5,966 nucleotides of DNA from Bdellovibrionaceae bacterium UBA2466 (GTDB lineage Bacteria > Bdellovibrionota > FAC87 > UBA2466). Positions within the stretch are counted from its first letter, which is position 1. Each line of letters begins with the position of its first letter. Made by a program: the position numbers and the translations under genes. Shown here piece after piece: positions 1 to 5,966 of this stretch. The stretch covers positions 1 to 5,966 of the forward strand of contig DDPO01000150.1 in assembly GCA_002342225.1 (NCBI GenBank), in the 5' to 3' direction. The notes beneath the pieces were generated by a model. That model did not search any database. It was not told the DNA's origin and was given only the letters and a program-made list of their open reading frames with translations.

Positions 1-2
1 TC

Positions 3-1688
3 AAAGACTTTAAGATTAGAACTGGAACAGCTACGACAGTATCCTGTGCCACTGCAGACAACCCACCAACCGTGGTAACCGGTGCGGTCAATAATAATGG
101 AACATTTAGTGTGGATTTGAGTTCCGTGTCGGGAAAAGGTGTCACGTGTAGTGCCCTTGATGGTGCTGGAAATGTTGTGGGGACATTCCTCTATGAAAAT
201 TCAGAACAGAAAAGTTTTGGGGGAGGAAATCAGACTTCAGACACTGTTCCGTTTACGGAATCAAAAAATTTAGGTTCGTTGAGTGTTTCAGCCGGCCAAA
301 TTTCTGTTGATGCTGATAGCCTTGGAGTTTCGACCTCTGGATTAACTGTTGCTGCAGCCCAAGCTTTTGATCCTACAGGGCTCTGGACGATTGGGGCTGC
401 CGCAGATACGCTTCCTCCAGGTTATATTGGGCCTTGCGCTCCAGGAGCCATGAATTGTCATGGACCCACAGCTGGGGAGACCATTTATATAAAACGAACG
501 GTAGGTAAAAAATTTACTCCAAATGGTGCTTGCCAATCGGCTGCAGATGCAGGGACTTTCTCATCATCGGATACTTGTGTTGGAACAACAGGAACTGACG
601 ATGCTTTTGTGTTCAGTATTTGGATGTCTCAAACAAGTTTCAATGCTTGCGGTGATGGCACTAAAGGTGCGCTTGGTTTCAACGAAGCTCAAGCTAAAGC
701 TTATGGCCACATTGATTTCAGCTCTGATTCGTCGACTGTCCACGATGCATTTAACTATTCAACAGTTGCAGGAGCATCAAATATTACTGATGGCTGGATA
801 GACAGTGAAGCTACTTCCTCTTGGAGTTTAATGAACTGCTTCAATGTCGTGAGTGGAAGCCAAACTGCATGGAAGTGTTTGGACAACTCGGGCCATTACT
901 CCCTCAGTCTTGGTGGAGGGTGTGCAGCAGTCAATGGTGATCCTTTCCAACCAGATGATTGGAGCAATATGAAATGGGGAAGTGGTAGTTGTTCCTCAAA
1001 TTCTCCGGTAACTTTTGATGGTAAGTCTCTAGCAAGTAACACCTGTACTGTTCCCTATTGGCCAGGGGGAGTGGAAGCGAATGCAATTAATCTCACTTGC
1101 TCGAATACGTGGGGAGCATTTAATGTTGCAGACGATTTGCCCTACAATGGAGCGGTTAATCCTGAAGTCCTTTTGGCTAGTGGTGCCAAATGCATTACCT
1201 TGCCTACCGGGGGAAATCCAGGCAAAGAGCTTCAGCAGCTTCAGTGTTATGCCAATTATTTTTTCAATAATCAAAGCTACGCTAATGATGTTTGTTTGCG
1301 CCAGATAAGAACCGACTGGGGTGCCACTACTCCAACCGATTTTATCTTGAACGATGGACCAGGTCGTCCCAGAAATATGGCGTTAACTGAGAAAGCTACG
1401 TATCTCACAGCCGATGTAGCTACTTTTACTCAATTCGAAGATGATTATCGAGGAGTTCAAGTACAAAGCGCAAACGGTAGCTCATGGCTATCATGTCGAA
1501 TGAAGGCCAAGAACACAATCACAGTTACTAAAGCGAACGACGCCGGGACTCAGATGCTGATCAAATTTGTTCAAGAAAGTAGCTTGGCAGATACGAAAAC
1601 GGGCTGTGTGGCCGCAGCCAGTGATGCAAGCTCTGCTGCCCAAATGGGTATTGGCGAGCTTAGAATGCTGTTTAAAATGACCAAATAA
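3..1688 (+). CDS. Cys-rich, probably exported protein of unknown function (5'-truncated)
   Basis: I do not recognise the family. The frame is open from base 3 to the TAA at 1686-1688, giving 561 visible residues. The 23 codons before the GTG at 72 read smoothly as the same kind of protein, so that GTG is internal and the true start and any signal peptide lie outside the window. The visible N-terminal 110 or so residues are Ser/Thr/Gly/Val-rich with alternating polar and hydrophobic residues, suggesting a beta-sandwich or Ig-like domain (for example GTFSVDLSS and GNVVGTFLYEN). The rest has many Trp, Gly and Asn residues. There are 18 cysteines spread over the whole length, an even number that fits disulfides in a periplasmic, surface or lipoprotein setting. 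No transmembrane helix or LPXTG-type sorting signal is visible at the C-terminus (ends MLFKMTK). It faces a convergent metabolic operon with no evident functional link. Coding status is strong; export is inferred. Confidence 0.85.
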   Translation, partial: KDFKIRTGTATTVSCATADNPPTVVTGAVNNNGTFSVDLSSVSGKGVTCSALDGAGNVVGTFLYENSEQKSFGGGNQTSDTVPFTESKNLGSLSVSAGQISVDADSLGVSTSGLTVAAAQAFDPTGLWTIGAAADTLPPGYIGPCAPGAMNCHGPTAGETIYIKRTVGKKFTPNGACQSAADAGTFSSSDTCVGTTGTDDAFVFSIWMSQTSFNACGDGTKGALGFNEAQAKAYGHIDFSSDSSTVHDAFNYSTVAGASNITDGWIDSEATSSWSLMNCFNVVSGSQTAWKCLDNSGHYSLSLGGGCAAVNGDPFQPDDWSNMKWGSGSCSSNSPVTFDGKSLASNTCTVPYWPGGVEANAINLTCSNTWGAFNVADDLPYNGAVNPEVLLASGAKCITLPTGGNPGKELQQLQCYANYFFNNQSYANDVCLRQIRTDWGATTPTDFILNDGPGRPRNMALTEKATYLTADVATFTQFEDDYRGVQVQSANGSSWLSCRMKAKNTITVTKANDAGTQMLIKFVQESSLADTKTGCVAAASDASSAAQMGIGELRMLFKMTK

Positions 1689-1701
1689 AAAAAGGTTCCG
1701 T

Positions 1702-1738
1702 AAAGCCCCCGAGTGAACAAACACTCTGGGGCTTTTTT
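1702..1738 (+). terminator. Rho-independent terminator for the Cys-rich protein gene, shared convergent region
   Basis: The hairpin lies 13 nt after the TAA of the plus-strand gene. AAAGCCCC (1702-1709) pairs with GGGGCTTT (1728-1735), a C/T mismatch follows (1710 and 1727), GAGTG (1711-1715) pairs with CACTC (1722-1726), and the loop is AACAAA (1716-1721). Six T residues follow the stem core (1733-1738), which makes it a classic terminator for plus-strand transcription. On the minus strand the stem begins one or two bases after the stop of the aldehyde dehydrogenase gene (1737-1739), but it is followed only by TTT before ACGG. A longer T-rich stretch (complement of 1688-1693 and beyond) comes about 8 nt later, so termination of the operon here is plausible but weaker. 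Confidence 0.85.
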
Positions 1739-3104
1739 ATACCTTCTTCCCATGCCACGCTTTGAGCCTCAAAAAGGTCTCAATGCCGTAGTGAGACAAC
1801 GTACAACCCATCCCTGAATGGCCTCGGCCAGCCCAAGGGAGGGCTGGGCTCACTCGGTCGCAGCAGTTCCAATAGACTGTTCCTGCATTGACCTCTTTCA
1901 AAATACTCTCAGCCCGTTTTTCGTCTTGAGTATAGACTCCCGCTGTGAGTCCATACTCCGTATCATTCATGAGCTGAATAGCTTCTTCATCGCCAGACAC
2001 TTTTTGAATCCCGATGATAGGTCCAAAGGATTCCTCTTTCATGACAAGCATTTCATGATTCACATCCGTTAGGACTGTCGGCTCAAAATAGTTTCCACCC
2101 CGAGGAATTTTCTTCCCACCGAGAAGCACTTTAGCCCCTTTATCGGTCGCATCTTTAACTTGCTTTTCTAAAACCTCTATTTGTTGTGCTCTTGTTAATG
2201 GGCCGATGTAAGTATTTTCTCGAATAGGATCACCAATGACGAAATTTTTCACTTCATTCGTAAAAGCTTCCAAGAAACCATCGAAAATCTTCTCATGAAC
2301 ATAAATCCTCTCAACACTACAGCAGCTTTGGCCATTATTGTAAAAAGCGCCATCTGCGAGGCTCGCAGCTGCTTTTTTGATGTCGACATCTTCACAAACG
2401 TAAACAGGATCTTTACCCCCCAATTCCAACTGCACTTTGATTAAGCGTGAAGCCACTTGAGTATTGATCTTCTGCCCCGTAGCATAAGAACCCGTGAAAA
2501 AAATTCCATCGACAGGAAGTTTTAAAATCTCTTCTCCTACATTTCCCTTTCCACGAACCATAACAAAGACATCCTCTGGGATTCCGGCATCGTGCAAAAG
2601 TTGATTGATAGCTGTTCCTGTGCAGGTCGCATATTCTGAAGGCTTGTAGAGAACCGTGTTTCCCGTGAGTAAAGCGGGGATAAAAACATTGGACCCCACA
2701 AAATAGGGGTAGTTCCAAGCAGAGATATTAGCAATGACTCCCAAGGGCTCTTTCGTAATCTTCTCTTCAATCGTAGCCCCTTTTTCAGATACGACCTCCT
2801 CTTTCAAAACATTAGCAGCTTCATTCAGAAAAAAATCGATTCTTCCTATCAGCCCATTTAATTCATTCTTCGATTGAGTGATAGGTTTGCCTGTTTCGTT
2901 CGTTAAAATCTCAGCGAGAGTTGGCTTTTCCTGTTCAACTAAAGCTTTGAATTTTTGAATCGCTTCGATTCTTGTCTCGATAGGTGTTTGTGACCAACTT
3001 GTGAGAGCCGCTTTTGCACGATCAAATTTCTTTTGAATCGATTCTTTGGTGTCCTCTTCCAGAGTAATTAAATGGCGATCATTGGCTGGATTGTAGATTT
3101 CCAT
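1737..3104 (-). CDS. NAD(P)-dependent aldehyde dehydrogenase, short Sad/YneI-like form
   Basis: This 455-residue protein belongs to the ALDH superfamily, which oxidises aldehydes to carboxylic acids in the cytoplasm. The catalytic set is complete: Asn131 in SAWNYPY, Lys154 in YKPSE (cofactor binding), the FTGSYATG turn at 203-210, general base Glu227 in LELGG, nucleophile Cys261 in NNGQSCCS, and Glu358 in EESFGP. The protein begins almost directly at the NPA motif and lacks the 20-30 residue N-terminal arm of 480-500 residue ALDHs, as in the short E. coli succinate-semialdehyde dehydrogenase Sad (YneI). Its ATG overlaps the upstream hydrolase stop by one base (TAATG), with a purine-rich GGGAAAGAG just upstream. 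It is last in the operon. The inferred role is oxidation of a gamma-glutamyl amino aldehyde to the gamma-glutamyl amino acid. Substrate and NAD/NADP preference cannot be read from the sequence; a free semialdehyde is the main alternative. Confidence 0.93.
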   Translation of the reverse strand: MEIYNPANDRHLITLEEDTKESIQKKFDRAKAALTSWSQTPIETRIEAIQKFKALVEQEKPTLAEILTNETGKPITQSKNELNGLIGRIDFFLNEAANVLKEEVVSEKGATIEEKITKEPLGVIANISAWNYPYFVGSNVFIPALLTGNTVLYKPSEYATCTGTAINQLLHDAGIPEDVFVMVRGKGNVGEEILKLPVDGIFFTGSYATGQKINTQVASRLIKVQLELGGKDPVYVCEDVDIKKAAASLADGAFYNNGQSCCSVERIYVHEKIFDGFLEAFTNEVKNFVIGDPIRENTYIGPLTRAQQIEVLEKQVKDATDKGAKVLLGGKKIPRGGNYFEPTVLTDVNHEMLVMKEESFGPIIGIQKVSGDEEAIQLMNDTEYGLTAGVYTQDEKRAESILKEVNAGTVYWNCCDRVSPALPWAGRGHSGMGCTLSHYGIETFLRLKAWHGKKV

Positions 3105-3871
3105 TAGTCTCTTTCCCGTCGTTTTTGAGCCGTCGTTAAAAACTGTTTTAAAATGGGGCTACAGTCGAGAAGTGTTTTATCTTTGGGATCATGAAACTCA
3201 GGGTGCCACTGAAAAGCATAAACGAATGGCTCGCCTTCAAGCTTGATAGCCTCAATAATGTTGTCTTCTTTTGAAATCGCTTCGATGAGAAGCCCCTCTC
3301 CTAAAGTCTTTATAGCTTGGTGATGAATAGAGTTCACTTTGGCCTTCGTTTTTTTGAAAGTCTGCTCCAAGAGTGAGCCCTTTTGAAACTCCACTTCATG
3401 AAAGTTCTGGTCGTAGGTTTCCCAATGTCGATGTGTTTTTGATTGGGGCACTTGAGTGTTGATATCTTGGTAAAGGCTTCCACCAAAAGCGACATTTAAA
3501 AGCTGCGCTCCTCGGCAAATGCCTAAAACTGGCTTGTGCTGTCGAACACATTCTTTAACAAGCGCAATTTCGTATTGGTCTCTCACATAGTCTCCAGACC
3601 ACTCGGGTTTTAAAGGCGTTTCCCCATAGTTTTTGGGAGAAACATCAGATCCGCCTTGAAGAACAAGACCGTCTAAATCAGAGACGATATCTTTTAGAGT
3701 GACCGAAGAGTTAGGGTGAACAGTAGGAATCAGAAACCCAAGGGCCCTTTCGGTAAAGATCCAGTGGGCGATAGACTCTTCCATATAGAGAAGAGTTTTG
3801 CCTTTAAAAAGGTTTCGTTGGGGATCTGCATGAAAAAAACAGGCTGAAAATCCAATCCTAAGGAGGGACAT
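3104..3871 (-). CDS. Class I glutamine amidotransferase-like gamma-glutamyl hydrolase (PuuD-related, peptidase C26)
   Basis: This 255-residue protein is likely to cleave a gamma-glutamyl amide, releasing glutamate and the carried amino acid. The GATase1 catalytic triad is intact: nucleophile Cys119 in GICRGAQLLN, then His223 and Glu225 in QWHPEF. The oxyanion-region strand LQGGSDVSP (about 71-79) and the SIHHQ motif (181-185) are also present. Length matches E. coli PuuD (about 254 residues). The N-terminus has an unusual segment (FFHADP at 12-17, then KGKTLLYMEESIAHW) that differs from E. coli PuuD, so it is probably a distinct subfamily. I chose the ATG at 3871 because AGGAGG lies 7 nt upstream; an in-frame TTG at 3874 would add one residue. 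The start forms TGATG with the stop of the alcohol dehydrogenase, and its stop forms TAATG with the aldehyde dehydrogenase. Released product is inferred (GABA, glycine or beta-alanine are candidates). Confidence 0.9.
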   Translation of the reverse strand: MSLLRIGFSACFFHADPQRNLFKGKTLLYMEESIAHWIFTERALGFLIPTVHPNSSVTLKDIVSDLDGLVLQGGSDVSPKNYGETPLKPEWSGDYVRDQYEIALVKECVRQHKPVLGICRGAQLLNVAFGGSLYQDINTQVPQSKTHRHWETYDQNFHEVEFQKGSLLEQTFKKTKAKVNSIHHQAIKTLGEGLLIEAISKEDNIIEAIKLEGEPFVYAFQWHPEFHDPKDKTLLDCSPILKQFLTTAQKRRERD

Positions 3872-5019
3872 CAATAGGCCTCCTGAAAAATCTGTTCAAA
3901 GTCTTTTTCAGTGCAACGTCTTGGGTTGTTTTGATGACAAGAATCTTGGAAAGCGAGTTTTGAAAGAGTTGTCAGTTGCTCTTTTTTTATTTTTGATTCC
4001 CTTAATGTTGCAGGAATTCCCAATTCCCTTTTCCATATTTTTAGCCAAGATATGAACTCTTCTCCAGTAGATGGTTTGATACCGATCGTTTCCGAGATCG
4101 TTTTAAACCGTTCGGGAACTGCGGAAATATTAAATGCTAGTGCGAAGTCGATCATAAGCCCATTAGCAAGTCCATGGTGGAGGTCAGCTACTGTTGATAA
4201 AGCATGAGCACAGGAGTGGGTGAGTCCCAATCCTTTTTGAAAAGCAATCGCCCCCATCATGGAAGCCATCATCATTTGAGATCTCGCTTCAAGATCATTG
4301 GAGTTTTTGACAGCCCTTGTTAAATACTGGGTAGAAAGTCGAATCCCCTCAAGTGCTATTCCATCACAAATGGGGTGATAGCCTCTAGCTAAATAGGCCT
4401 CTACACAATGGGTAAAAGCATCCATACCCGTCGCTGCAGTAATAGCAGGAGGAAGAGCTACAGTGAGCTCCGGATCGGCAAAAACCTCTTTTGCTAAAAG
4501 TGAGGGCGAGAAAATGATCTTTTTAATGTGAGTTGTGTCGTCTGAGATGACTGTACTTCTTCCCACTTCACTTCCTGTGCCTGAAGTTGTAGGTAGAGCT
4601 ACCCAAAAAGGGATAGGTTGATTGATAGGTCTTGCACCCGGCTTTTCATCTTCATAGTCAAAAAGATCACCCGAGTGGTGAATAAGAAGAGCAATGGCTT
4701 TGGTTACGTCGAGAGCCGCTCCACCGCCCATCCCAATGAAAGAGTCAGCTCCATGAGCTTGATAAGCCTCCACTCCTTTTAAAACTTGGGATTTAACCGG
4801 ATTACCTGAGATCTCGGAAAAAACTGCGACATCTAGCCCCTTGGTTTTTAATTGCCCTACAAATTCTTTAAAAAAGGGAAGGGAAGCGATACCTCGATCG
4901 GTCACAATCAAAGGTTTTTTAAGTTTTTGTTTAACAAAACTATCCGCGACATCGTGCCGCACGCCGGAGCCGAAATAAATAGTGGTTGGAAAACTAAATT
5001 TAGTTTTAGGTATGTTCAT
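3871..5019 (-). CDS. Iron-containing (group III) alcohol dehydrogenase
   Basis: This 382-residue protein matches the usual length of the Fe-ADH family (E. coli FucO, 383). These enzymes interconvert primary alcohols and aldehydes with NAD(P). An N-terminal Rossmann-like region carries the cofactor loop GMGGGAALDVTKA (97-109, with Ala where many members have Ser) and the LPTTSGTGSEV motif (142-152). The four metal ligands are present: Asp200 and His204 (GMDAFTHCVEAY), His268 (GLTHSCAH) and His282 (LHHGLANG). The C-terminal NNPRRCT segment is also family-typical. The ATG overlaps the upstream ligase stop by four bases (ATGA); only a weak AAGG lies about 14 nt upstream, so translation is probably coupled. 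In the Puu scheme this position would be held by the FAD oxidase PuuB, so I infer that the substrate is the hydroxyl end of a glutamylated amino alcohol. A hydroxybutyrate- or lactaldehyde-type substrate cannot be excluded. Confidence 0.92.
   Translation of the reverse strand: MNIPKTKFSFPTTIYFGSGVRHDVADSFVKQKLKKPLIVTDRGIASLPFFKEFVGQLKTKGLDVAVFSEISGNPVKSQVLKGVEAYQAHGADSFIGMGGGAALDVTKAIALLIHHSGDLFDYEDEKPGARPINQPIPFWVALPTTSGTGSEVGRSTVISDDTTHIKKIIFSPSLLAKEVFADPELTVALPPAITAATGMDAFTHCVEAYLARGYHPICDGIALEGIRLSTQYLTRAVKNSNDLEARSQMMMASMMGAIAFQKGLGLTHSCAHALSTVADLHHGLANGLMIDFALAFNISAVPERFKTISETIGIKPSTGEEFISWLKIWKRELGIPATLRESKIKKEQLTTLSKLAFQDSCHQNNPRRCTEKDFEQIFQEAY
3879..3884 (-). promoter_or_regulatory. 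Strong Shine-Dalgarno AGGAGG for the gamma-glutamyl hydrolase
   Basis: The minus strand reads AGGAGG followed by CCTATTG and then ATG, a 7-nt spacing that favours the ATG at 3871 over the TTG at 3874. The site lies inside the last codons of the upstream alcohol dehydrogenase gene. It is the best ribosome binding site in the operon; the other two internal starts have weaker purine stretches and probably depend more on coupling. Confidence 0.8.
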
Positions 5020-5966
5020 ATGATTTCAAAGTACCTTTTTAGTTCCCAATGGGTGACAGAGTCTTGGAACTGTCTCCATTCCCATTCTCGAGTTTTAACA
5101 AAATGATCTACAAAAACCTCACCTAAAAGCTCTTTGGCAAGCTTGGAATCCGAGAGCTTTTGGGTCGACTCGAGAAGATTTCTAGGGAGTCGTTCCGTGG
5201 TTTTATCTAAATAAGCACTTCCCACAATCGGTTTTGCAGAGAGAGTGAGATTTTTTTCAATCCCGTAGAGTCCAGCTGCGAGTAATGCAGAGAGTGCGAT
5301 ATAGGGATTAATATCACTTCCCGTCACTCGCGCCTCTAAGCGGGTGGATTTTGCACTTCCCGGAATCACTCGAAAAGCGGTTGTTCGATTATCTATTCCC
5401 CAAGTTGATTTGGTAGGGGCCCAGTAACCATCCACTAAACGTTTGTAGCTATTCACCGTAGGCGCGAAGAAGGGCAAAAGCTCTGGAAGACAATGGAGTT
5501 GTCCCGCTAAGTAGCTCTTAAAGAGTGAGGACATTTTATGGGGATCTTTTGCATCAAAGAAAAGGTTGGTGGTCTCTTCTTTATTCCACAAACTTTGATG
5601 AACATGCCCACTACAACCTGGGAGAGCTTCACTCCACTTCGCCATAAAGCTCGGCATAATACCAAAACGGTAACCAATCTCTTTAGCAGCAGTTTTAAAA
5701 AGTACCCCGCGGTCGGCAGCTTCGAGAGGATCCGAATAAAGAATGGCTGCTTCAAGAACTCCAGGGCCCGTTTCCGTATGAAGCCCCTCCAAGGGAACAC
5801 GAAATTGGCTGAGTTCTTTTAAAAGCGCATCAAAAAAAGGCTGGTTCAGAGACGATCTTAAAAGTGAGTAACCAAACATTCCTGGTGTGATGGGCTCAGG
5901 AGCCACATATTTTTTTTGAGCCCAGCTCTGAGGAGTTTCTTTGAAATTAAACCATTCGTACTCGAC
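5016..5966 (-). CDS. Glutamine-synthetase-family gamma-glutamyl amine ligase (PuuA-like), N-terminus outside window
   Basis: The last 316 residues are visible; the frame stays open to base 5966, so the GTG at 5906 is not the start. The family is usually about 440-470 residues, so roughly 130 N-terminal residues are missing. The fragment opens inside the catalytic domain with the acidic VEYEWF strand (Glu2 and Glu4), followed by PGMFGYSLLR. Further active-site motifs are HTETGPGVLEA (Glu65 and Glu72), GCSGHVHQSLW (His121), NRTTAFRV (193-200) and RLEARVTG (Arg209, Glu211, Arg213). The C-terminus (REWEWRQFQD, then WELKRYFEII) closely resembles gamma-glutamylputrescine synthetase rather than GlnA, and the adenylylation-loop Tyr motif of GlnA is not seen. 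Such ligases join glutamate to an amine with ATP. Being first of the visible operon genes, it would perform the activating step. The amine is unknown; an amino alcohol or a polyamine fits the neighbours. Confidence 0.9.
   Translation of the reverse strand, partial: VEYEWFNFKETPQSWAQKKYVAPEPITPGMFGYSLLRSSLNQPFFDALLKELSQFRVPLEGLHTETGPGVLEAAILYSDPLEAADRGVLFKTAAKEIGYRFGIMPSFMAKWSEALPGCSGHVHQSLWNKEETTNLFFDAKDPHKMSSLFKSYLAGQLHCLPELLPFFAPTVNSYKRLVDGYWAPTKSTWGIDNRTTAFRVIPGSAKSTRLEARVTGSDINPYIALSALLAAGLYGIEKNLTLSAKPIVGSAYLDKTTERLPRNLLESTQKLSDSKLAKELLGEVFVDHFVKTREWEWRQFQDSVTHWELKRYFEII

Noticed and set aside
72..74. GTG as the start of the Cys-rich protein gene
   Set aside because: The same frame is open back to base 3 with coherent protein-like sequence including a Cys, and no ribosome binding site precedes the GTG (upstream is AACCCACCAACC).
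1571..1753. Small minus-strand frames across the terminator and the end of the Cys-rich gene
   Set aside because: They overlap a well supported gene and the terminator hairpin, show no family motif, and have no convincing ribosome binding site; they are antisense shadows.
2413..2770. Alternative minus-strand frames inside the aldehyde dehydrogenase gene
   Set aside because: The ALDH frame carries every catalytic motif without interruption, while the alternatives are unusually Cys/Arg-rich and lack any recognisable domain.
5904..5906. GTG as the start of the ligase gene
   Set aside because: The 20 codons upstream encode the conserved VEYEWF metal-binding strand of the glutamine synthetase fold, so the gene continues past the window edge.
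5016..5966. Ordinary nitrogen-assimilation glutamine synthetase (GlnA)
   Set aside because: The C-terminal REWEW...WELKRYFEII signature and the operon with a gamma-glutamyl hydrolase fit the PuuA-like amine ligases; the GlnA adenylylation-loop motif is not seen.
1..5966. Defence system, mobile element or CRISPR array
   Set aside because: No repeats with regular spacing, no transposase, integrase, nuclease or toxin-like frame, and nearly all bases are accounted for by five genes and one terminator.

Overview
The window holds two unrelated transcription units that converge on a shared intergenic hairpin at about 1702-1738. On the left, plus strand, is the 3' part of a long gene for a cysteine-rich, probably exported protein of unknown function. 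Its true start lies before base 1. On the right, minus strand, is a tightly packed run of four metabolic genes reading leftward: a glutamine-synthetase-family ligase (5' end beyond base 5966), an iron-type alcohol dehydrogenase, a class I glutamine amidotransferase-like gamma-glutamyl hydrolase, and a short aldehyde dehydrogenase.

All three junctions between the four minus-strand genes overlap at stop/start (ATGA, TGATG, TAATG), so they are almost certainly one operon with translational coupling. The outer enzymes match the gamma-glutamylation logic of the Puu putrescine pathway: attach glutamate to an amine, oxidise the protected compound, then release glutamate. The visible genes do not include the FAD amine oxidase PuuB. 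An alcohol dehydrogenase sits in its place. Read as a pathway, the set would turn an amino alcohol into the matching amino acid: gamma-glutamyl amino alcohol to aldehyde (Fe-ADH), to acid (ALDH), to free amino acid plus glutamate (hydrolase). For example, ethanolamine would give glycine and 3-aminopropanol would give beta-alanine. This is inference from gene content; the alternative is a Puu-like polyamine pathway with its oxidase encoded outside the window.

The organism cannot be named from the sequence. Moderate GC, Shine-Dalgarno sites, bacterial enzyme families and a large Cys/Gly/Ser/Thr-rich exported-type protein suggest a bacterium, probably Gram-negative; a Bdellovibrionota or deltaproteobacteria-like lineage is only a guess. 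I saw no tRNA, rRNA, CRISPR array, insertion sequence, phage gene or recognisable defence gene. Essentially all of the window is coding, and the only gap is the 48-bp terminator region between the two units.
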